A stretch of DNA of 64,000 bases from Pedobacter cryoconitis (GCF_014200595.1 NZ_JACHCG010000002.1:62001-126000); one strand, 5' to 3'; positions 36,018 to 45,863 are shown, numbered from the stretch's first letter. Translations and numbers: made by a program. Notes: generated from the letters alone by a model not told the origin.

Positions 36018-36260
36018 ATGCAGGATAAGTTTGCTTTACCAATTCACTGGCAGGATCATGAAGATATTGCGCAGGAATTATATGAAAAGTTTGGAGATGA
36101 TTTTAATGAATCTAAAATCTACAGAATCAGGTTTACTGAATTAGTGGACTGGGTTCTTTCCTTACCTAATTTCAAAGGTACCAGAGAAGAAAGCAATGAA
36201 GGTCACCTGGAGCAAATCCAGTCTGCCTGGGTTTATGAATGGAGAGATAATCAGGACTAG
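36018..36260 (+). CDS. iscX: IscX, Fe-S cluster assembly protein
   Basis: An 80-residue acidic protein matching IscX: IHWQDHEDIAQELYEKFGDDF, then RFTELVDWVLSLPNF and SNEGHLEQIQSAWVYEW. IscX binds the cysteine desulphurase IscS and iron, and is thought to adjust the rate of cluster formation. It follows fdx and its stop codon directly touches the ATG of the next gene. The arrangement fdx-iscX without hscB, hscA or iscU is unusual in that the rest of the system is elsewhere. Confidence 0.9.
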   Translation: MQDKFALPIHWQDHEDIAQELYEKFGDDFNESKIYRIRFTELVDWVLSLPNFKGTREESNEGHLEQIQSAWVYEWRDNQD

Positions 36261-36788
36261 ATGTTACTGCAAAAGCTTAAAGGAATTACCACATTTGTTT
36301 TTGATGTCGATGGCGTTTTAACCAATGGCGATGTTATTGCTACCGATTCCGGAGAGCTGATGCGTACTTTCAATATTAAAGACGGCTATGCTTTACAGCT
36401 GGCCGTTAAAAAAGGATACCATGTGTGTATCATTTCCGGAGGCCGTGGTCAGGCAATGGAAAAACGCTTTGAAGGTCTGGGCATACCAGATGTATTTTTA
36501 GGCGTATCTGATAAAGTTGAGGTCTTCAACGATTATCTGGAAATCTATAATATTAAAGCCAGGCAAGTCTTGTATATGGGAGACGATATTCCTGATCTGA
36601 ATGTGATGAAACTCGTGGGGATACCTACCTGCCCTTCAGATGCCTGTTCAGATATTAAAGCAATCTCCGAATACATTTCGCCTTTTAAAGGAGGTCAGAC
36701 AGCGGCCAGAGATGTCATCGAAAAGGTCCTGAGAATACAAGGAAAATGGTTTGATGCCAACCCTTCGGCTGCCGATTCCAGTAAATAA
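36261..36788 (+). CDS. kdsC: KdsC-like HAD phosphatase
   Basis: Expected to remove phosphate from 3-deoxy-D-manno-octulosonate 8-phosphate in lipopolysaccharide synthesis. The 175-residue chain starts LKGITTFVFDVDGVLTNG with the nucleophile Asp15 and acid/base Asp17, followed by SGGRGQAMEKRFEGLGI and MGDDIPDLNVMKLVG. The short length without a cap domain is typical of the tetrameric KdsC subfamily. It begins at the base after the iscX stop. KDO specificity is inferred from family. Confidence 0.87.
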   Translation: MLLQKLKGITTFVFDVDGVLTNGDVIATDSGELMRTFNIKDGYALQLAVKKGYHVCIISGGRGQAMEKRFEGLGIPDVFLGVSDKVEVFNDYLEIYNIKARQVLYMGDDIPDLNVMKLVGIPTCPSDACSDIKAISEYISPFKGGQTAARDVIEKVLRIQGKWFDANPSAADSSK

Positions 36789-36849
36789 GTTACACAACAA
36801 TTTTAAACCTTCCTTTGACTTTTAACTCTATCTCTAAAAAAGAATAGAT

Positions 36850-37251
36850 ATGAAGAAATTATTGATGATTTGCGGAATGTTATTCAGCGTAATAACTTTT
36901 GCACATGCACAAGGTGGTGACCGTAACGGAACACCAGAAGAAAGAGCAACAAAATCTACTGCGCAGCTGACTGAGAAATTAACTTTGACTGCCGATCAGC
37001 AAACCAAAGTTCACGATATATTGCTGGATCAGAATACACAGATGAACAAAGCACGTGAAGAAGCTGGTGATGATAGAAAAGCGATGCGGACTAAAATGAT
37101 GACGCTGATGCAAAGTAATAATGAAAAGATCAAAGCTGTTTTAACTGACGATCAAAAGAAAGCTTATGATACGTTTCTGGAAGAAAGAAGAACGGCAATG
37201 AAAAACAGAATGGGTGGACAGGGGACTGGTCAGCCGGCAGAGAATAAATAA
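36850..37251 (+). CDS. Spy/CpxP-like periplasmic protein
   Basis: A 133-residue exported protein with a signal peptide ending HAQ (residue 21). The mature part is helical and charged, with two LTxxQ-like motifs (LTADQQTKVHDIL and LTDDQKKAYDTFLEE), as in the Spy/CpxP family of periplasmic chaperones and metal-binding proteins. The C-terminus is Gly- and Met-rich and ends GTGQPAENK. The role in Bacteroidota is not established; response to envelope stress is possible by analogy. Confidence 0.75.
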   Translation: MKKLLMICGMLFSVITFAHAQGGDRNGTPEERATKSTAQLTEKLTLTADQQTKVHDILLDQNTQMNKAREEAGDDRKAMRTKMMTLMQSNNEKIKAVLTDDQKKAYDTFLEERRTAMKNRMGGQGTGQPAENK

Positions 37252-37263
37252 CAAAAATAATAG

Positions 37264-37288
37264 AAGCGGCTTTGGGCCGCTTTTATTA
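37264..37288 (+). terminator. Terminator of the Spy-like gene
   Basis: AAGCGGC pairs with GCCGCTT across a TTTGG loop, followed by TTATTATTTTT. The TATTTTTG immediately after (37287-37294) could be the -7 element of maf, so terminator and promoter overlap. Confidence 0.75.
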
Positions 37289-37310
37289 TTTTTGCCCAAA
37301 ATGTATTCAT

Positions 37311-37880
37311 ATGTATAAGCAAACAACTCCTCTTATTCTGGCTTCTAAATCACCCCGCAGACAAGAATTAATGCAATTGATGGGACTTGATTTTAAGGTA
37401 TTATTAAAAGATGTAGACGAGAGTTATCCTGAACACCTTGCTCCGGAAGCAATTGCCTGTTATATCTCGGAAAAGAAAGCGATGGCATTCGCAGAAGAGC
37501 GCTTAACAAGCCTGGTGATTACTGCTGATACTATTGTCGCTTACAATGGGGAGATTCTGGGTAAACCAGCAGACGCACTGCACGCTAAAGTAATGCTTGA
37601 AAAACTATCAGGTACCAGCCATCAGGTATATACAGGAGTAAGCCTGGCTTATAAAGACAAGCTTAAAACCTTTTTCGATCAAACAGAAGTGCGTTTCAGA
37701 ATACTCAGTACAGAAGAAATAGAACATTATATCAATAAATATAATCCACTGGATAAAGCAGGTTCTTATGGTATACAAGACTGGCTGGGCTTTATCGCAG
37801 TAGAACGTATTGAAGGTTCCTATACTAATGTAATGGGCTTACCAACAGAGAAACTTTACTTAGAGCTTTCAAACTTCTGA
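37311..37880 (+). CDS. maf: Maf family nucleotide pyrophosphatase
   Basis: Hydrolyses non-canonical or modified nucleoside triphosphates. From ATG 37311 the protein has 189 residues, the normal family length; the first residues PLILASKSPRRQELM carry the SxSPRR substrate loop, and DVDESYP, ITADTIV and YGIQDWLGF follow. A longer reading from 37272 begins inside the preceding terminator and is not credible. Its 3' end overlaps the convergent ppx-type gene by 25 bases. Confidence 0.93.
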   Translation: MYKQTTPLILASKSPRRQELMQLMGLDFKVLLKDVDESYPEHLAPEAIACYISEKKAMAFAEERLTSLVITADTIVAYNGEILGKPADALHAKVMLEKLSGTSHQVYTGVSLAYKDKLKTFFDQTEVRFRILSTEEIEHYINKYNPLDKAGSYGIQDWLGFIAVERIEGSYTNVMGLPTEKLYLELSNF

Positions 37881-38785
37881 TCTTCCCGGATCTTGTATAA
37901 TACACCCATTTTTAAATCATATGTAGATAAGCTGATTGCTTTTAATCCCGTTTTGTCCAGCACATAATTGGTCAGGATGGCGGCGATGACAATCATATCC
38001 ACTCTGAGTGGAATCAGATTTGGCATCACAACCCTTTCTGCATGTGCAGAAGCAATCAGCTTTTCAGCAAGGCTGCGATACTGACCGATATCAAATGACG
38101 CTGAACTTATTGTTTTCAGGTCAATATCTTCCAGTAACATCGCAGCGAAAGTTTCAAATGCACCTGCTGAACCAACCAGCACCTGCGGCTCATATTGCTG
38201 ACAAGCCACCAGCAGATCTTTCAGCTCCTGATCAAGATGATTTTGTATAGCTGACTGGTCTTCTTCGCTTATAGGATCGGAATGAAAATAAGCCTGTAAT
38301 AATCTGGCAGCACCTATATTATAACTTTTCTTCCACAGCGGGCCATGCTGATTACAAATAATGAACTCAGTGCTTCCTCCGCCAATGTCCATAATCAACG
38401 ATTGTTGATTGATCACCCCTGTTGCTTTTACACCATTGAATATATAAGCAGCCTCTTCCTCCCCACTGATCACTTCAATAGCTATACCCGCTATTCTGAG
38501 GGCAGCGATAACAAAATCCTTTCCATTTCCGGCACTGCGTACCGCAGAGGTTGCAGTGGCGCGGACAATAGTAACCTGCTGTGCATCTATTTCTTTTTTA
38601 AAGCCTTTTAATGCCGCTATGCCGCGCTCAAAAGCTTCAGGTATAATCAAATTCTCATTGATCCTGCCCTGGCCTAATTGCACCAGTAAATTAGTCTTGT
38701 AAATAACCTCCACACCCGCAGGTGTAAGCTCAGCTATTACTAAGTGAAAAGTGTTCGTTCCTAAATCAATAACCGCTGCTTTCAT
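37856..38785 (-). CDS. Exopolyphosphatase / Ppx-GppA phosphatase
   Basis: A 309-residue actin-fold phosphatase that releases phosphate from polyphosphate or pppGpp. The N-terminal VIDLGTNTFHLVIAE is the phosphate 1 motif, and IMDIGGGSTEFI near 138 the phosphate 2 motif. It is shorter than E. coli Ppx (513), corresponding to the catalytic two-domain core only. It follows the NatAB-like genes (21 bases after the permease), so it may be transcribed with them. Confidence 0.9.
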   Translation of the reverse strand: MKAAVIDLGTNTFHLVIAELTPAGVEVIYKTNLLVQLGQGRINENLIIPEAFERGIAALKGFKKEIDAQQVTIVRATATSAVRSAGNGKDFVIAALRIAGIAIEVISGEEEAAYIFNGVKATGVINQQSLIMDIGGGSTEFIICNQHGPLWKKSYNIGAARLLQAYFHSDPISEEDQSAIQNHLDQELKDLLVACQQYEPQVLVGSAGAFETFAAMLLEDIDLKTISSASFDIGQYRSLAEKLIASAHAERVVMPNLIPLRVDMIVIAAILTNYVLDKTGLKAISLSTYDLKMGVLYKIREDQKFESSK

Positions 38786-38806
38786 CTGTTTCGTTAATAC
38801 TGTAAT

Positions 38807-40135
38807 TTAATTCTTGTAACTGAACCATTTGAACATTTCCTTCAAACTGGTTTTTTTGCCATACATTAAGATACCCACTCTGTATATTCTTGAAGCTACC
38901 CACACCGTTCCTACAAATCCCGCTATCAATAAGCCCATAGACAAAGCAAGCTGCCAGTCTGGTACACCATAAGGTAACCTGACCATCATTGCAATCGGAG
39001 AAGTAAATGGGATCATAGATAACCAGAAAGCAAGCGGGCCATAAGGATCATTCACCACAACGCTCAAAGATAAGGCATAACTTAGTGTGAGCGGCATCAT
39101 AATAGGCATCACAAACTGCTGCGTCTCTGTTTCACTATCTACTGCCGAACCAATTGCCGCATAAAGGGAACTATAGAATAAATAGCCACCAATAAAAAAG
39201 AATACAAAGACCAGCAGGATTTTAGTCAGGTCAAGATTGGCCATGCTTTTTTGAATATAAGCGACCGGGCCATTGTCTGCCCCTTGTTTTCCTATCGAAG
39301 CTCCCGTCTTTGCCTGTACAGCGGAAACCGTGTTTTTCTGTAGTTGTTTATCACCCGTAAAGGCTTGAACAGCGACAGTTGAAATCGTTGCCGTCAATAA
39401 GATCCAGAGCACAAACTGTGTTAATCCTACCAAAGCGATACCGATGATTTTTCCCATCATCAGCTGAAAAGGCTTGACAGATGAAATCATTACTTCAATA
39501 ATTCTGCTTGTTTTCTCTTCAATCACACCCCGCATCACCTGGATACCATAAATCAGGATAAAAGTAAACATCAGGATACCAGATGCATAACCAATCACAG
39601 TGGTCGCGCCAGCACTGGAATCCTCTTCCTGGCCTGCCTGATTAATCTTCTTATTATCGATGTTGACAGTAGCTTTTAATTTATCAAGATCTTCCTGTGC
39701 AATACCACTTTCTTTCAGTTTTTGAATTCTGATCGTATTCTCCACATCATCAACTACTTTTCCATTCATAGAAAAACCAGCCTGTTTAGTTCCTAAAAGT
39801 TGTATTCCTGAAGGATTATCCAGGCTAAACTCAGGCAGGTAAAGAATATAATCATAATCTTCATCCTTCAGGCCGGCCTTCATTTCTGCCAATGATTTAT
39901 GAACATAAACGTAGGTCGTATTCTTAGTAGAAGCGATTTTTTCAGTCAGTGTTTTGTTTTCATTAACGACAGCTATCCTGTTATTGGTCGAAGTTGCTCC
40001 CTGAATAGAGAAATAAATGATCATGCCATAAAATCCTGCAACAATAATCGGTGTTAACAGCGTCATGACAATGAATGATTTTTTTCTGACCCGGCTCAGG
40101 TATTCTCTTTGTATAATGAGTAAAATCTTGTTCAT
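38807..40135 (-). CDS. ABC transporter permease, NatB-like
   Basis: A 442-residue membrane protein with one helix near residues 22-42, a large extracytoplasmic region (about 45-185), then five more helices. Family features: YLSRVRKKSFIVMTLLTPI at the start, and GVIEEKTSRIIEVMISSVKPFQLMMGKI near 207-234, the ABC-2 coupling segment. It is related to NatB sodium exporters; the substrate is uncertain. It starts four bases after the ATPase gene ends. Confidence 0.88.
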   Translation of the reverse strand: MNKILLIIQREYLSRVRKKSFIVMTLLTPIIVAGFYGMIIYFSIQGATSTNNRIAVVNENKTLTEKIASTKNTTYVYVHKSLAEMKAGLKDEDYDYILYLPEFSLDNPSGIQLLGTKQAGFSMNGKVVDDVENTIRIQKLKESGIAQEDLDKLKATVNIDNKKINQAGQEEDSSAGATTVIGYASGILMFTFILIYGIQVMRGVIEEKTSRIIEVMISSVKPFQLMMGKIIGIALVGLTQFVLWILLTATISTVAVQAFTGDKQLQKNTVSAVQAKTGASIGKQGADNGPVAYIQKSMANLDLTKILLVFVFFFIGGYLFYSSLYAAIGSAVDSETETQQFVMPIMMPLTLSYALSLSVVVNDPYGPLAFWLSMIPFTSPIAMMVRLPYGVPDWQLALSMGLLIAGFVGTVWVASRIYRVGILMYGKKTSLKEMFKWFSYKN

Positions 40136-40139
40136 AACG

Positions 40140-41045
40140 TTAATTCTTTAGTTTTACCTGGTCAATAAAAATGTCATTCATGGTAGGAATCACTTCGTCT
40201 AAACGATGAATATTCACCAGAGGGAGCAAAGCTGATAAGAGCTGATTGGCTGTTTTTCCTGCGCTGATTTGTACCTTAATCCTTGTTTTTCCTTGCAGTA
40301 TTTCTTTATGCAGTATTTCGAACAGACCAGCTGATAGTTCAACAGGGTACTCACCATCATACTCTACCCAGTACGTATTGTTCCTGTATTGCTCCTTAAT
40401 ATCCGATACCGAACCATCCAGGATCTTTTTAGAACGATGAATCAATGCAATATTGTCACATAATTCTTCTACAGATTCCATCCGGTGCGTAGAGAAAATA
40501 AAAGTTGCTCCTTTTTTATTCAATTCCAGAATTTCATTTTTGATAATATCAGCATTGACCGGATCAAACCCAGAAAAAGGTTCATCCAGAATAATCAGTT
40601 CAGGTTCGTGTAATACAGTGGCTACAAATTGTACCTTCTGCTGCATCCCCTTACTTAAGTCTTCTACCTTTTTATTCCACCAGCTTCCCATTTCCAGTTT
40701 CTCAAACCAGTATCTGACCTTTTTAGTGGCTTCAGCAGTACGCATACCTTTGAGTTTGGCCAGGTACAATACCTGTTCGCCAATCTCCATTTTTTTATAT
40801 AAACCACGTTCTTCCGGGAGGTATCCTATTCTTGCGATGTGAGAGGAATTGAGGCGTTGCCCGTTAAAAATTACTTCGCCGCTATCTGGTGCAGTAATTT
40901 GAGTGATAATTCTGATCAGTGATGTTTTGCCTGCACCATTGGGACCCAGCAGCCCGAAGATTTTGCCCTGCTCCACTTTCAGGCTTACGTCGTCCAGTGC
41001 AAGATGCGTAGCATATTGTTTAACAATATTATTTACGTTAAGCAT
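40140..41045 (-). CDS. ABC transporter ATP-binding protein, NatA-like
   Basis: ATPase partner of the permease gene that follows. The 301 residues contain Walker A GPNGAGKTS (34-42), the signature LSKGMQQKVQF, Walker B LIILDEPFSGFDP, and the switch His in STHRM. After residue 215 comes a domain of about 85 residues typical of this ABC-2 subfamily (DUF4162-like). Export of sodium, drugs or peptides is possible. Confidence 0.9.
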   Translation of the reverse strand: MLNVNNIVKQYATHLALDDVSLKVEQGKIFGLLGPNGAGKTSLIRIITQITAPDSGEVIFNGQRLNSSHIARIGYLPEERGLYKKMEIGEQVLYLAKLKGMRTAEATKKVRYWFEKLEMGSWWNKKVEDLSKGMQQKVQFVATVLHEPELIILDEPFSGFDPVNADIIKNEILELNKKGATFIFSTHRMESVEELCDNIALIHRSKKILDGSVSDIKEQYRNNTYWVEYDGEYPVELSAGLFEILHKEILQGKTRIKVQISAGKTANQLLSALLPLVNIHRLDEVIPTMNDIFIDQVKLKN

Positions 41046-41106
41046 TTAGTCTTTTATTTAGTTCTTAGTTACTCTTTAGACTGAAATCAGACAAAATGTT
41101 ACAGAT

Positions 41107-41850
41107 TTAGCGTGCTGTATCTGTCAATGCGATCAATTGCTTTGCATTAGTTAATGCCGATGTTCCCCAGGTATTGTTGAAATATACGAATACTTGTTTA
41201 GGTCCCTGCAAGATAGATTTAGCGAAGGCAATTATTTCCTGCCCGGTATACAGTGATTTGTATAACACAGGCTTACCATGAAAACGGTAGTAAACAGGAT
41301 CATTGAATAATACTACCCCATCTGGTAAAGCCGAAGGATAACTTAGTCCGCTGAAGGTCAGATGATGTTTTTTAAATTCGTCCATCACCGTATTGTTCCA
41401 CCAGCTGATATGTCTGAATTCAACTACATTCTTAAATGCCGGGTTTAGATTTTTCAATAGTAAGGCTAATCTTTCTTCCGTATAAGTGAAAGAAGGAGGA
41501 GTTTGAAACAATACGCAGCCCAGTTTCTCCTGGAGACCAGCAGAAATTACCCCGTAAAAATCAGTAACCAGCTTTTCCACCTCATTAAACTTATTATAAT
41601 GTGTAATTGCCCGGGGTGCCTTAATCGTAAACAGAAAATCAGCGGGGCTGGTTTCATACCAGGTATTAAAGCTTTTCAAAGAAGGCTGTTTGTAAAAAGA
41701 AGAATTAATCTCTATCGTATTAAAATGCTGGCAATAATAGCTAAACCATTCTTTTTGAGGAAGACCGGCAGGGTAGAAGACCTCTTTCCATTCTTTGTAA
41801 TAAAATCCGGAGCAGCCAATTCTCCAGTCTGCTATTGCTATCCCATCCAT
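41107..41850 (-). CDS. DUF72 domain-containing protein
   Basis: A 247-residue TIM-barrel-like protein of the DUF72 (YecE) family: IGCSGFYYKEWKEVFYP start, EINSSFYKQPS, FTIKAPRAITH, CVLFQTPPSF, VVEFRHISWW, YYRFHGKP and VFVYFNNTWG at the end. The function is unknown; it resembles sugar isomerase and endonuclease IV folds. It stands as a single gene between the ABC genes and dnaJ, all on the same strand. Confidence 0.88.
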   Translation of the reverse strand: MDGIAIADWRIGCSGFYYKEWKEVFYPAGLPQKEWFSYYCQHFNTIEINSSFYKQPSLKSFNTWYETSPADFLFTIKAPRAITHYNKFNEVEKLVTDFYGVISAGLQEKLGCVLFQTPPSFTYTEERLALLLKNLNPAFKNVVEFRHISWWNNTVMDEFKKHHLTFSGLSYPSALPDGVVLFNDPVYYRFHGKPVLYKSLYTGQEIIAFAKSILQGPKQVFVYFNNTWGTSALTNAKQLIALTDTAR

Positions 41851-41902
41851 AAATATTTTTTAGATTAAACAACGGTTACAGGCTAAAGTTTTTTGCATAA
41901 AA

Positions 41903-41937
41903 AAACAGGCTGCATCCTTTCGGATACAGCCTGTTTT
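41903..41937 (-). terminator. Terminator of grpE-dnaJ
   Basis: AAACAGGCTGCATCC pairs with GGATACAGCCTGTTT (one mismatch) around TTTC, with A/T runs on both sides. It lies about 20 bases past the dnaJ stop. Confidence 0.8.
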
Positions 41938-41957
41938 AATTTATAATCAAGAATCGG

Positions 41958-43133
41958 TTACTCGAAATACTCTTTCATTTTTTCAAAGAAACTTTTGTCA
42001 TTTTTACCTGGCTGAGGTTTGAAATTTGGAGATTCACGTAGTTTCTCCAGCATATTCCGTTCTTCACTGCTCAGGGCTTTAGGCGTCCAGATATTCACAT
42101 GGATAATCTGATCACCACGGTGATAAGAATTCACTTCAGGAATACCTTTAGCTTTCAGGCGTAATAACTTTCCGCTTTGTGTACCAGGTTCGATTTTGAT
42201 TTTAGCTTTACCATCAATAGTTGGTACTTCGGCACTGTATCCTAAAGCAGCATCAATGATACTTAAGTGTAAATCATAAACGATATTGTTTCCTTCACGT
42301 TTCAATGTTTCATGAGGGATTTCTTCAATCAGGATGATCAGATCACCAGGAATACCACCGTTAGGGGCTGCATTACCTTTTCCGCTCATGCTCAATTGCA
42401 TACCATCACTTACACCAGCCGGAATGTTGATTGTAATCGTTTCCTCGCCACGAACTGTTCCTTCACCATGACATGATGTACATTTTGAAGTAATCTGTGA
42501 GCCGGCACCATTACAAGTCGGGCAGGTAGATGTAGTCTGCATCTGGCCTAAAATGGTATTGGTCACTCTGCGGACAGAACCACTGCCACCACAAGTTTTA
42601 CAAGTGCTGATAGATGATTTGTCTTTAGCTCCCGAACCATCGCAGGTTTTACAAACAATCTGTTTATTAACCTTTATTTTTTTCTCTGCGCCATGCGCTA
42701 TTTCTTCAAGGGTAAGTTTGACTTTTATACGAAGGTTAGAGCCTTTAGCTACGCGTCTGCCGCTGCTGCGTTGTTGCTGTCCGCCGAAAAAACTATCGAA
42801 AGGACTGCCACCGCCACCGCCGCCACCAAAGATATCGCCAAACTGGCTGAATATATCTTCCATGTTCATGCCGCCGCCGCCATAGCCACCACCGCCACCA
42901 GAAGCTCCGCCAACACCTGCATGTCCATAATGGTCATAGCGTTGTTTCTTCTCCGGGTTGCTTAATATCTCGTAAGCCTCAGCAGCTTCCTTAAATTTAT
43001 CCTCAGCAGTATGGTCATCAGGATTTTTGTCCGGATGGAACTTTATAGCCAGCTTTCTATAAGCTTTTTTGATCTCTTCCGGAGAAGAACCTTTGCTTAC
43101 ACCAAGGATATCGTAATAATCTCTCTTACTCAT
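41958..43133 (-). CDS. dnaJ: Chaperone DnaJ
   Basis: Co-chaperone that stimulates the ATPase of DnaK. The 391 residues have the full type I layout: J domain with HPD at 33-35, a Gly-rich linker (about 73-120), four zinc-binding CxxCxGxG-type repeats ([36 protein letters not shown]; about 160-225) and a C-terminal substrate domain. It starts two bases after grpE. dnaK itself is not in the window; the Hsp70 here is HscA. Confidence 0.97.
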   Translation of the reverse strand: MSKRDYYDILGVSKGSSPEEIKKAYRKLAIKFHPDKNPDDHTAEDKFKEAAEAYEILSNPEKKQRYDHYGHAGVGGASGGGGGYGGGGMNMEDIFSQFGDIFGGGGGGGSPFDSFFGGQQQRSSGRRVAKGSNLRIKVKLTLEEIAHGAEKKIKVNKQIVCKTCDGSGAKDKSSISTCKTCGGSGSVRRVTNTILGQMQTTSTCPTCNGAGSQITSKCTSCHGEGTVRGEETITINIPAGVSDGMQLSMSGKGNAAPNGGIPGDLIILIEEIPHETLKREGNNIVYDLHLSIIDAALGYSAEVPTIDGKAKIKIEPGTQSGKLLRLKAKGIPEVNSYHRGDQIIHVNIWTPKALSSEERNMLEKLRESPNFKPQPGKNDKSFFEKMKEYFE

Positions 43134-43135
43134 AA

Positions 43136-43714
43136 TTAACTACCTACAACTACTTTTGCAAAGCGTATAACTTTGTCATTTAAAGTGTATCCTTTTTCTA
43201 ATTCATCTATAACTTTTCCTTTCAACTCTTCAGTTGGGGCAGGAACTTTAGTGATTGCTTCATGAAGGTCTGTGTCAAAAACAGTATTTGCACATTCCAT
43301 TTCTTTTAAGCCTTTCTGACTTAAAATGCTTTTCAGTTTGGTATGTACTAACTGAATCCCTTCACGGATTGCAGCCACATCAGTAGCATTTTCAGTTGCT
43401 TTATTTGCACGGTCAAAATCGTCCAGCACAGGAAGCATAGAGATAATTACATCCTTACCAGCAGTCTGTAAAAGCTCAACACGTTCTTTTTGTGTACGTC
43501 TTTTGAAATTGTCAAACTCAGCAAAAAGGCGAAGATATTTATCATTCAACGCTGCATTATCAAGTTTTAATTGCTCTTCAGCAGAGATTTCCTCTACAGG
43601 TTCAGTGATAGTATCCGCATTTGCGTCATCTGTAAGCTCTTTGTTTAACTGCTCTTCAGCAGTATTTTCCGTAATAGGATTTTCTGTATCGTTTGTTTTC
43701 TTCTTGCTAAACAT
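43136..43714 (-). CDS. grpE: Nucleotide exchange factor GrpE
   Basis: Releases ADP from DnaK. The 192 residues have an acidic, disordered N-terminus (1-50), a long helix containing [20 protein letters not shown] (about 59-78), and a C-terminal beta domain with the signature [10 protein letters not shown] and [12 protein letters not shown]. Directly upstream of dnaJ in a two-gene operon. Confidence 0.96.
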   Translation of the reverse strand: MFSKKKTNDTENPITENTAEEQLNKELTDDANADTITEPVEEISAEEQLKLDNAALNDKYLRLFAEFDNFKRRTQKERVELLQTAGKDVIISMLPVLDDFDRANKATENATDVAAIREGIQLVHTKLKSILSQKGLKEMECANTVFDTDLHEAITKVPAPTEELKGKVIDELEKGYTLNDKVIRFAKVVVGS

Positions 43715-43861
43715 GGTATAGTAGAATTTTATGATGCAAACTCAAAAGGTTTGCCAATGAAGTATATCAGCCATGCTGTCAGTTTTGTTTGAACAACACT
43801 GTACAGAATGGCTGAAATGAAAATATTTTGTCAGGAATGGTCAGTTTTTTGGAACAGACAC

Positions 43862-44545
43862 TTAGTTAATTGTTGCATCATCATGGACAATACCTGCTTC
43901 ACATTTGATAATACGTGAAGGCAGGGTACGGATGATATGATAATCATGCGTAGCCATTAATACAGCAGTACCGCTCTGGCTGATTTGTTTCAGCAGCAAT
44001 ACGATTTCTTCGGATGTTTCAGGATCTAAATTCCCTGTAGGCTCATCCGCAAGGATAATATCCGGATTATTTAATAGCGAACGCGCAATAACTACACGCT
44101 GCTGTTCACCACCAGAAAGCTCATGCGGCATTTTTCTGATTTTTGAACGCAGACCTACCTTTTCCAGTACATCTTTGATACGTTCTTCGATTAGTTTCTT
44201 GTCTTTCCAGCCAGTTGCTTTCAATACAAAATCAAGATTCTTCTCAATTGTACGGTCTGTTAACAATTGGAAATCCTGGAATACGATCCCTAACTTTCTG
44301 CGCAGATAAGGAACATCCCGCTCGGCCAGTTTTTTAAGGTCAAAACCTGCAATTTCCCCCTCACCATTACCGATATGAAGTTCACCGTAAATGATTTTCA
44401 ATAAACTGCTCTTTCCAGATCCCGTCTGTCCGATCAGAAATACAAACTCACCCTTATCTATGTTAAGATTAACATCAGAGAGTACAAGGTGTTTTTGTTG
44501 AAATACATCTACGTTCTTTAAATTTATAACTGCGTTTCCTGCCAT
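43862..44545 (-). CDS. ftsE: Cell division ATP-binding protein FtsE
   Basis: ABC-type ATPase that, with FtsX, regulates peptidoglycan hydrolases at division. The 227 residues have Walker A GQTGSGKS (39-46), the signature LSGGEQQRVVIA, Walker B IILADEPTGNLDPETS, and MATHDYHI. LLKIIYGE after the Walker A is typical of FtsE. ftsX is not adjacent. The 70-residue gene directly upstream ends three bases before it. Confidence 0.88.
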   Translation of the reverse strand: MAGNAVINLKNVDVFQQKHLVLSDVNLNIDKGEFVFLIGQTGSGKSSLLKIIYGELHIGNGEGEIAGFDLKKLAERDVPYLRRKLGIVFQDFQLLTDRTIEKNLDFVLKATGWKDKKLIEERIKDVLEKVGLRSKIRKMPHELSGGEQQRVVIARSLLNNPDIILADEPTGNLDPETSEEIVLLLKQISQSGTAVLMATHDYHIIRTLPSRIIKCEAGIVHDDATIN

Positions 44546-44548
44546 GTC

Positions 44549-44761
44549 TTAAATATCTAATTTTGCAATCTGACCAAATGGTAAATCTTTTACCATATCC
44601 ATAATATAAGGCAACTTGTCACCCAGACCTAATTTTTCCAGAGATTTATCAGGACGGTCTACCCTGAAATAGGCCAGTAAGGTGAATTTATCATCCCTCA
44701 GCTGGACGTAATCCGGGATTTTGGCAATACCTTTTACTTTGATTACATACATTTTGTTCAA
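44549..44761 (-). CDS. Small conserved protein upstream of ftsE
   Basis: A 70-residue protein (MNKMYVIKVKGIAKIPDYV start, then DKFTLLAYFRVDRPDKSLEKLG). No signal peptide or membrane helix; mixed beta and alpha pattern. It is three bases from ftsE, so they are co-translated. I do not know its function; an accessory role in the FtsE complex is only a suggestion from position. Confidence 0.7.
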   Translation of the reverse strand: MNKMYVIKVKGIAKIPDYVQLRDDKFTLLAYFRVDRPDKSLEKLGLGDKLPYIMDMVKDLPFGQIAKLDI

Positions 44762-44815
44762 AAATAGTGTTTCAAAATGATAAAATGAGAGCCTGTTTAA
44801 ATTTGTAGCTTAAAC

Positions 44816-45835
44816 TTATAACTTATTTAAAAAGTTAATCGTATTCACATTATCCGCATAATCCCATAACTGAGGATGCTGACTTTGTCCAAAAGTTACC
44901 GAATCTACATCCAGTTGTACAGCCGTATTGGTGACTACACATTGAATATTGTCCTGCATACCTTTCAGCTTATCGTTTAATTCCTCTATGTTTTTATAGT
45001 ATTCAAAGTATAAAACAGCAAGCGGAGAAGATAACCCTTCATCTTCTTTTAATAACAAAAAGCCATTGTCAAAATGCTGGACAGTATTGACCAGGTAAAT
45101 AGATTTGTTATAATCGTAGTTATTATTGTATTTGAAATGATTGATAATATCCTGATACTGTTCCAGCGGTTCAAAGAAGTTTTTAATCTCATAACCTTCA
45201 GGAATATAGATTTTGGATACATTTCTGCAACCCAGTCCGAAGTAATCAAAAATATCATGACCTAACTGTCCGATCTCGGCTATACTTTCTTTACCATCCA
45301 GTACCGCAACGCTATTCCTGTTTTTTCTGATAATATTAGGCACTTTACCGAAATAGTAATCAAAATATCTGGAGGTATTATTACTTCCGGTTGCAATAAT
45401 TGCGTCAAAATCTTTCAGCCTTTCTGCATAGACAATTCTATCCGATAAAAGTGGCTCAAATTCAATAAGTTGTTTCAATAAAGCCGGTAATAACTGACTA
45501 TCAGAAGAGGAAAGTTTGATAATCGCTATATTTCCTGTAGCCAGCACAGATAAAATATCGTGAAAACCTACCAGTGGAATATTCCCTGCAAGGATCAAAC
45601 CTACTTTTTTAGGATTCTGGCTGACTGTAATTTGTTCAAACCATTTTTCCAGTGCAGGCAAATTCAGCATTTCCTGAAAAGAAGCCAGCGATCTCCGCAC
45701 TTCAGCCACAGTAAACCAGGCATTATGATTAGGTGCTGAATCGATCGTATTACTAAATTCATCATCCGGGTGATTTAAGAAATCACTTAGTTTATGGAAT
45801 GCAATAATTAACTTTTCAGCGGTAAGGATTGACAT
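44816..45835 (-). CDS. Acyl-CoA reductase (LuxC-like)
   Basis: A 339-residue aldehyde-dehydrogenase-superfamily enzyme that reduces a fatty acyl-CoA to the aldehyde. It has the LuxC-type elements VGLILAGNIPLVGFHDIL (78-95), IIATGSNNTSRYF and the catalytic Cys203 in GLGCRNVSKIY. Without luxAB, its role would be in lipid or secondary metabolism. It diverges from the ferredoxin gene at 45913 with about 78 bases between, so the promoters may overlap. Confidence 0.85.
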   Translation of the reverse strand: MSILTAEKLIIAFHKLSDFLNHPDDEFSNTIDSAPNHNAWFTVAEVRRSLASFQEMLNLPALEKWFEQITVSQNPKKVGLILAGNIPLVGFHDILSVLATGNIAIIKLSSSDSQLLPALLKQLIEFEPLLSDRIVYAERLKDFDAIIATGSNNTSRYFDYYFGKVPNIIRKNRNSVAVLDGKESIAEIGQLGHDIFDYFGLGCRNVSKIYIPEGYEIKNFFEPLEQYQDIINHFKYNNNYDYNKSIYLVNTVQHFDNGFLLLKEDEGLSSPLAVLYFEYYKNIEELNDKLKGMQDNIQCVVTNTAVQLDVDSVTFGQSQHPQLWDYADNVNTINFLNKL

Positions 45836-45863
45836 GTTTGAAGTAATTTTAAAGTATAAATGT

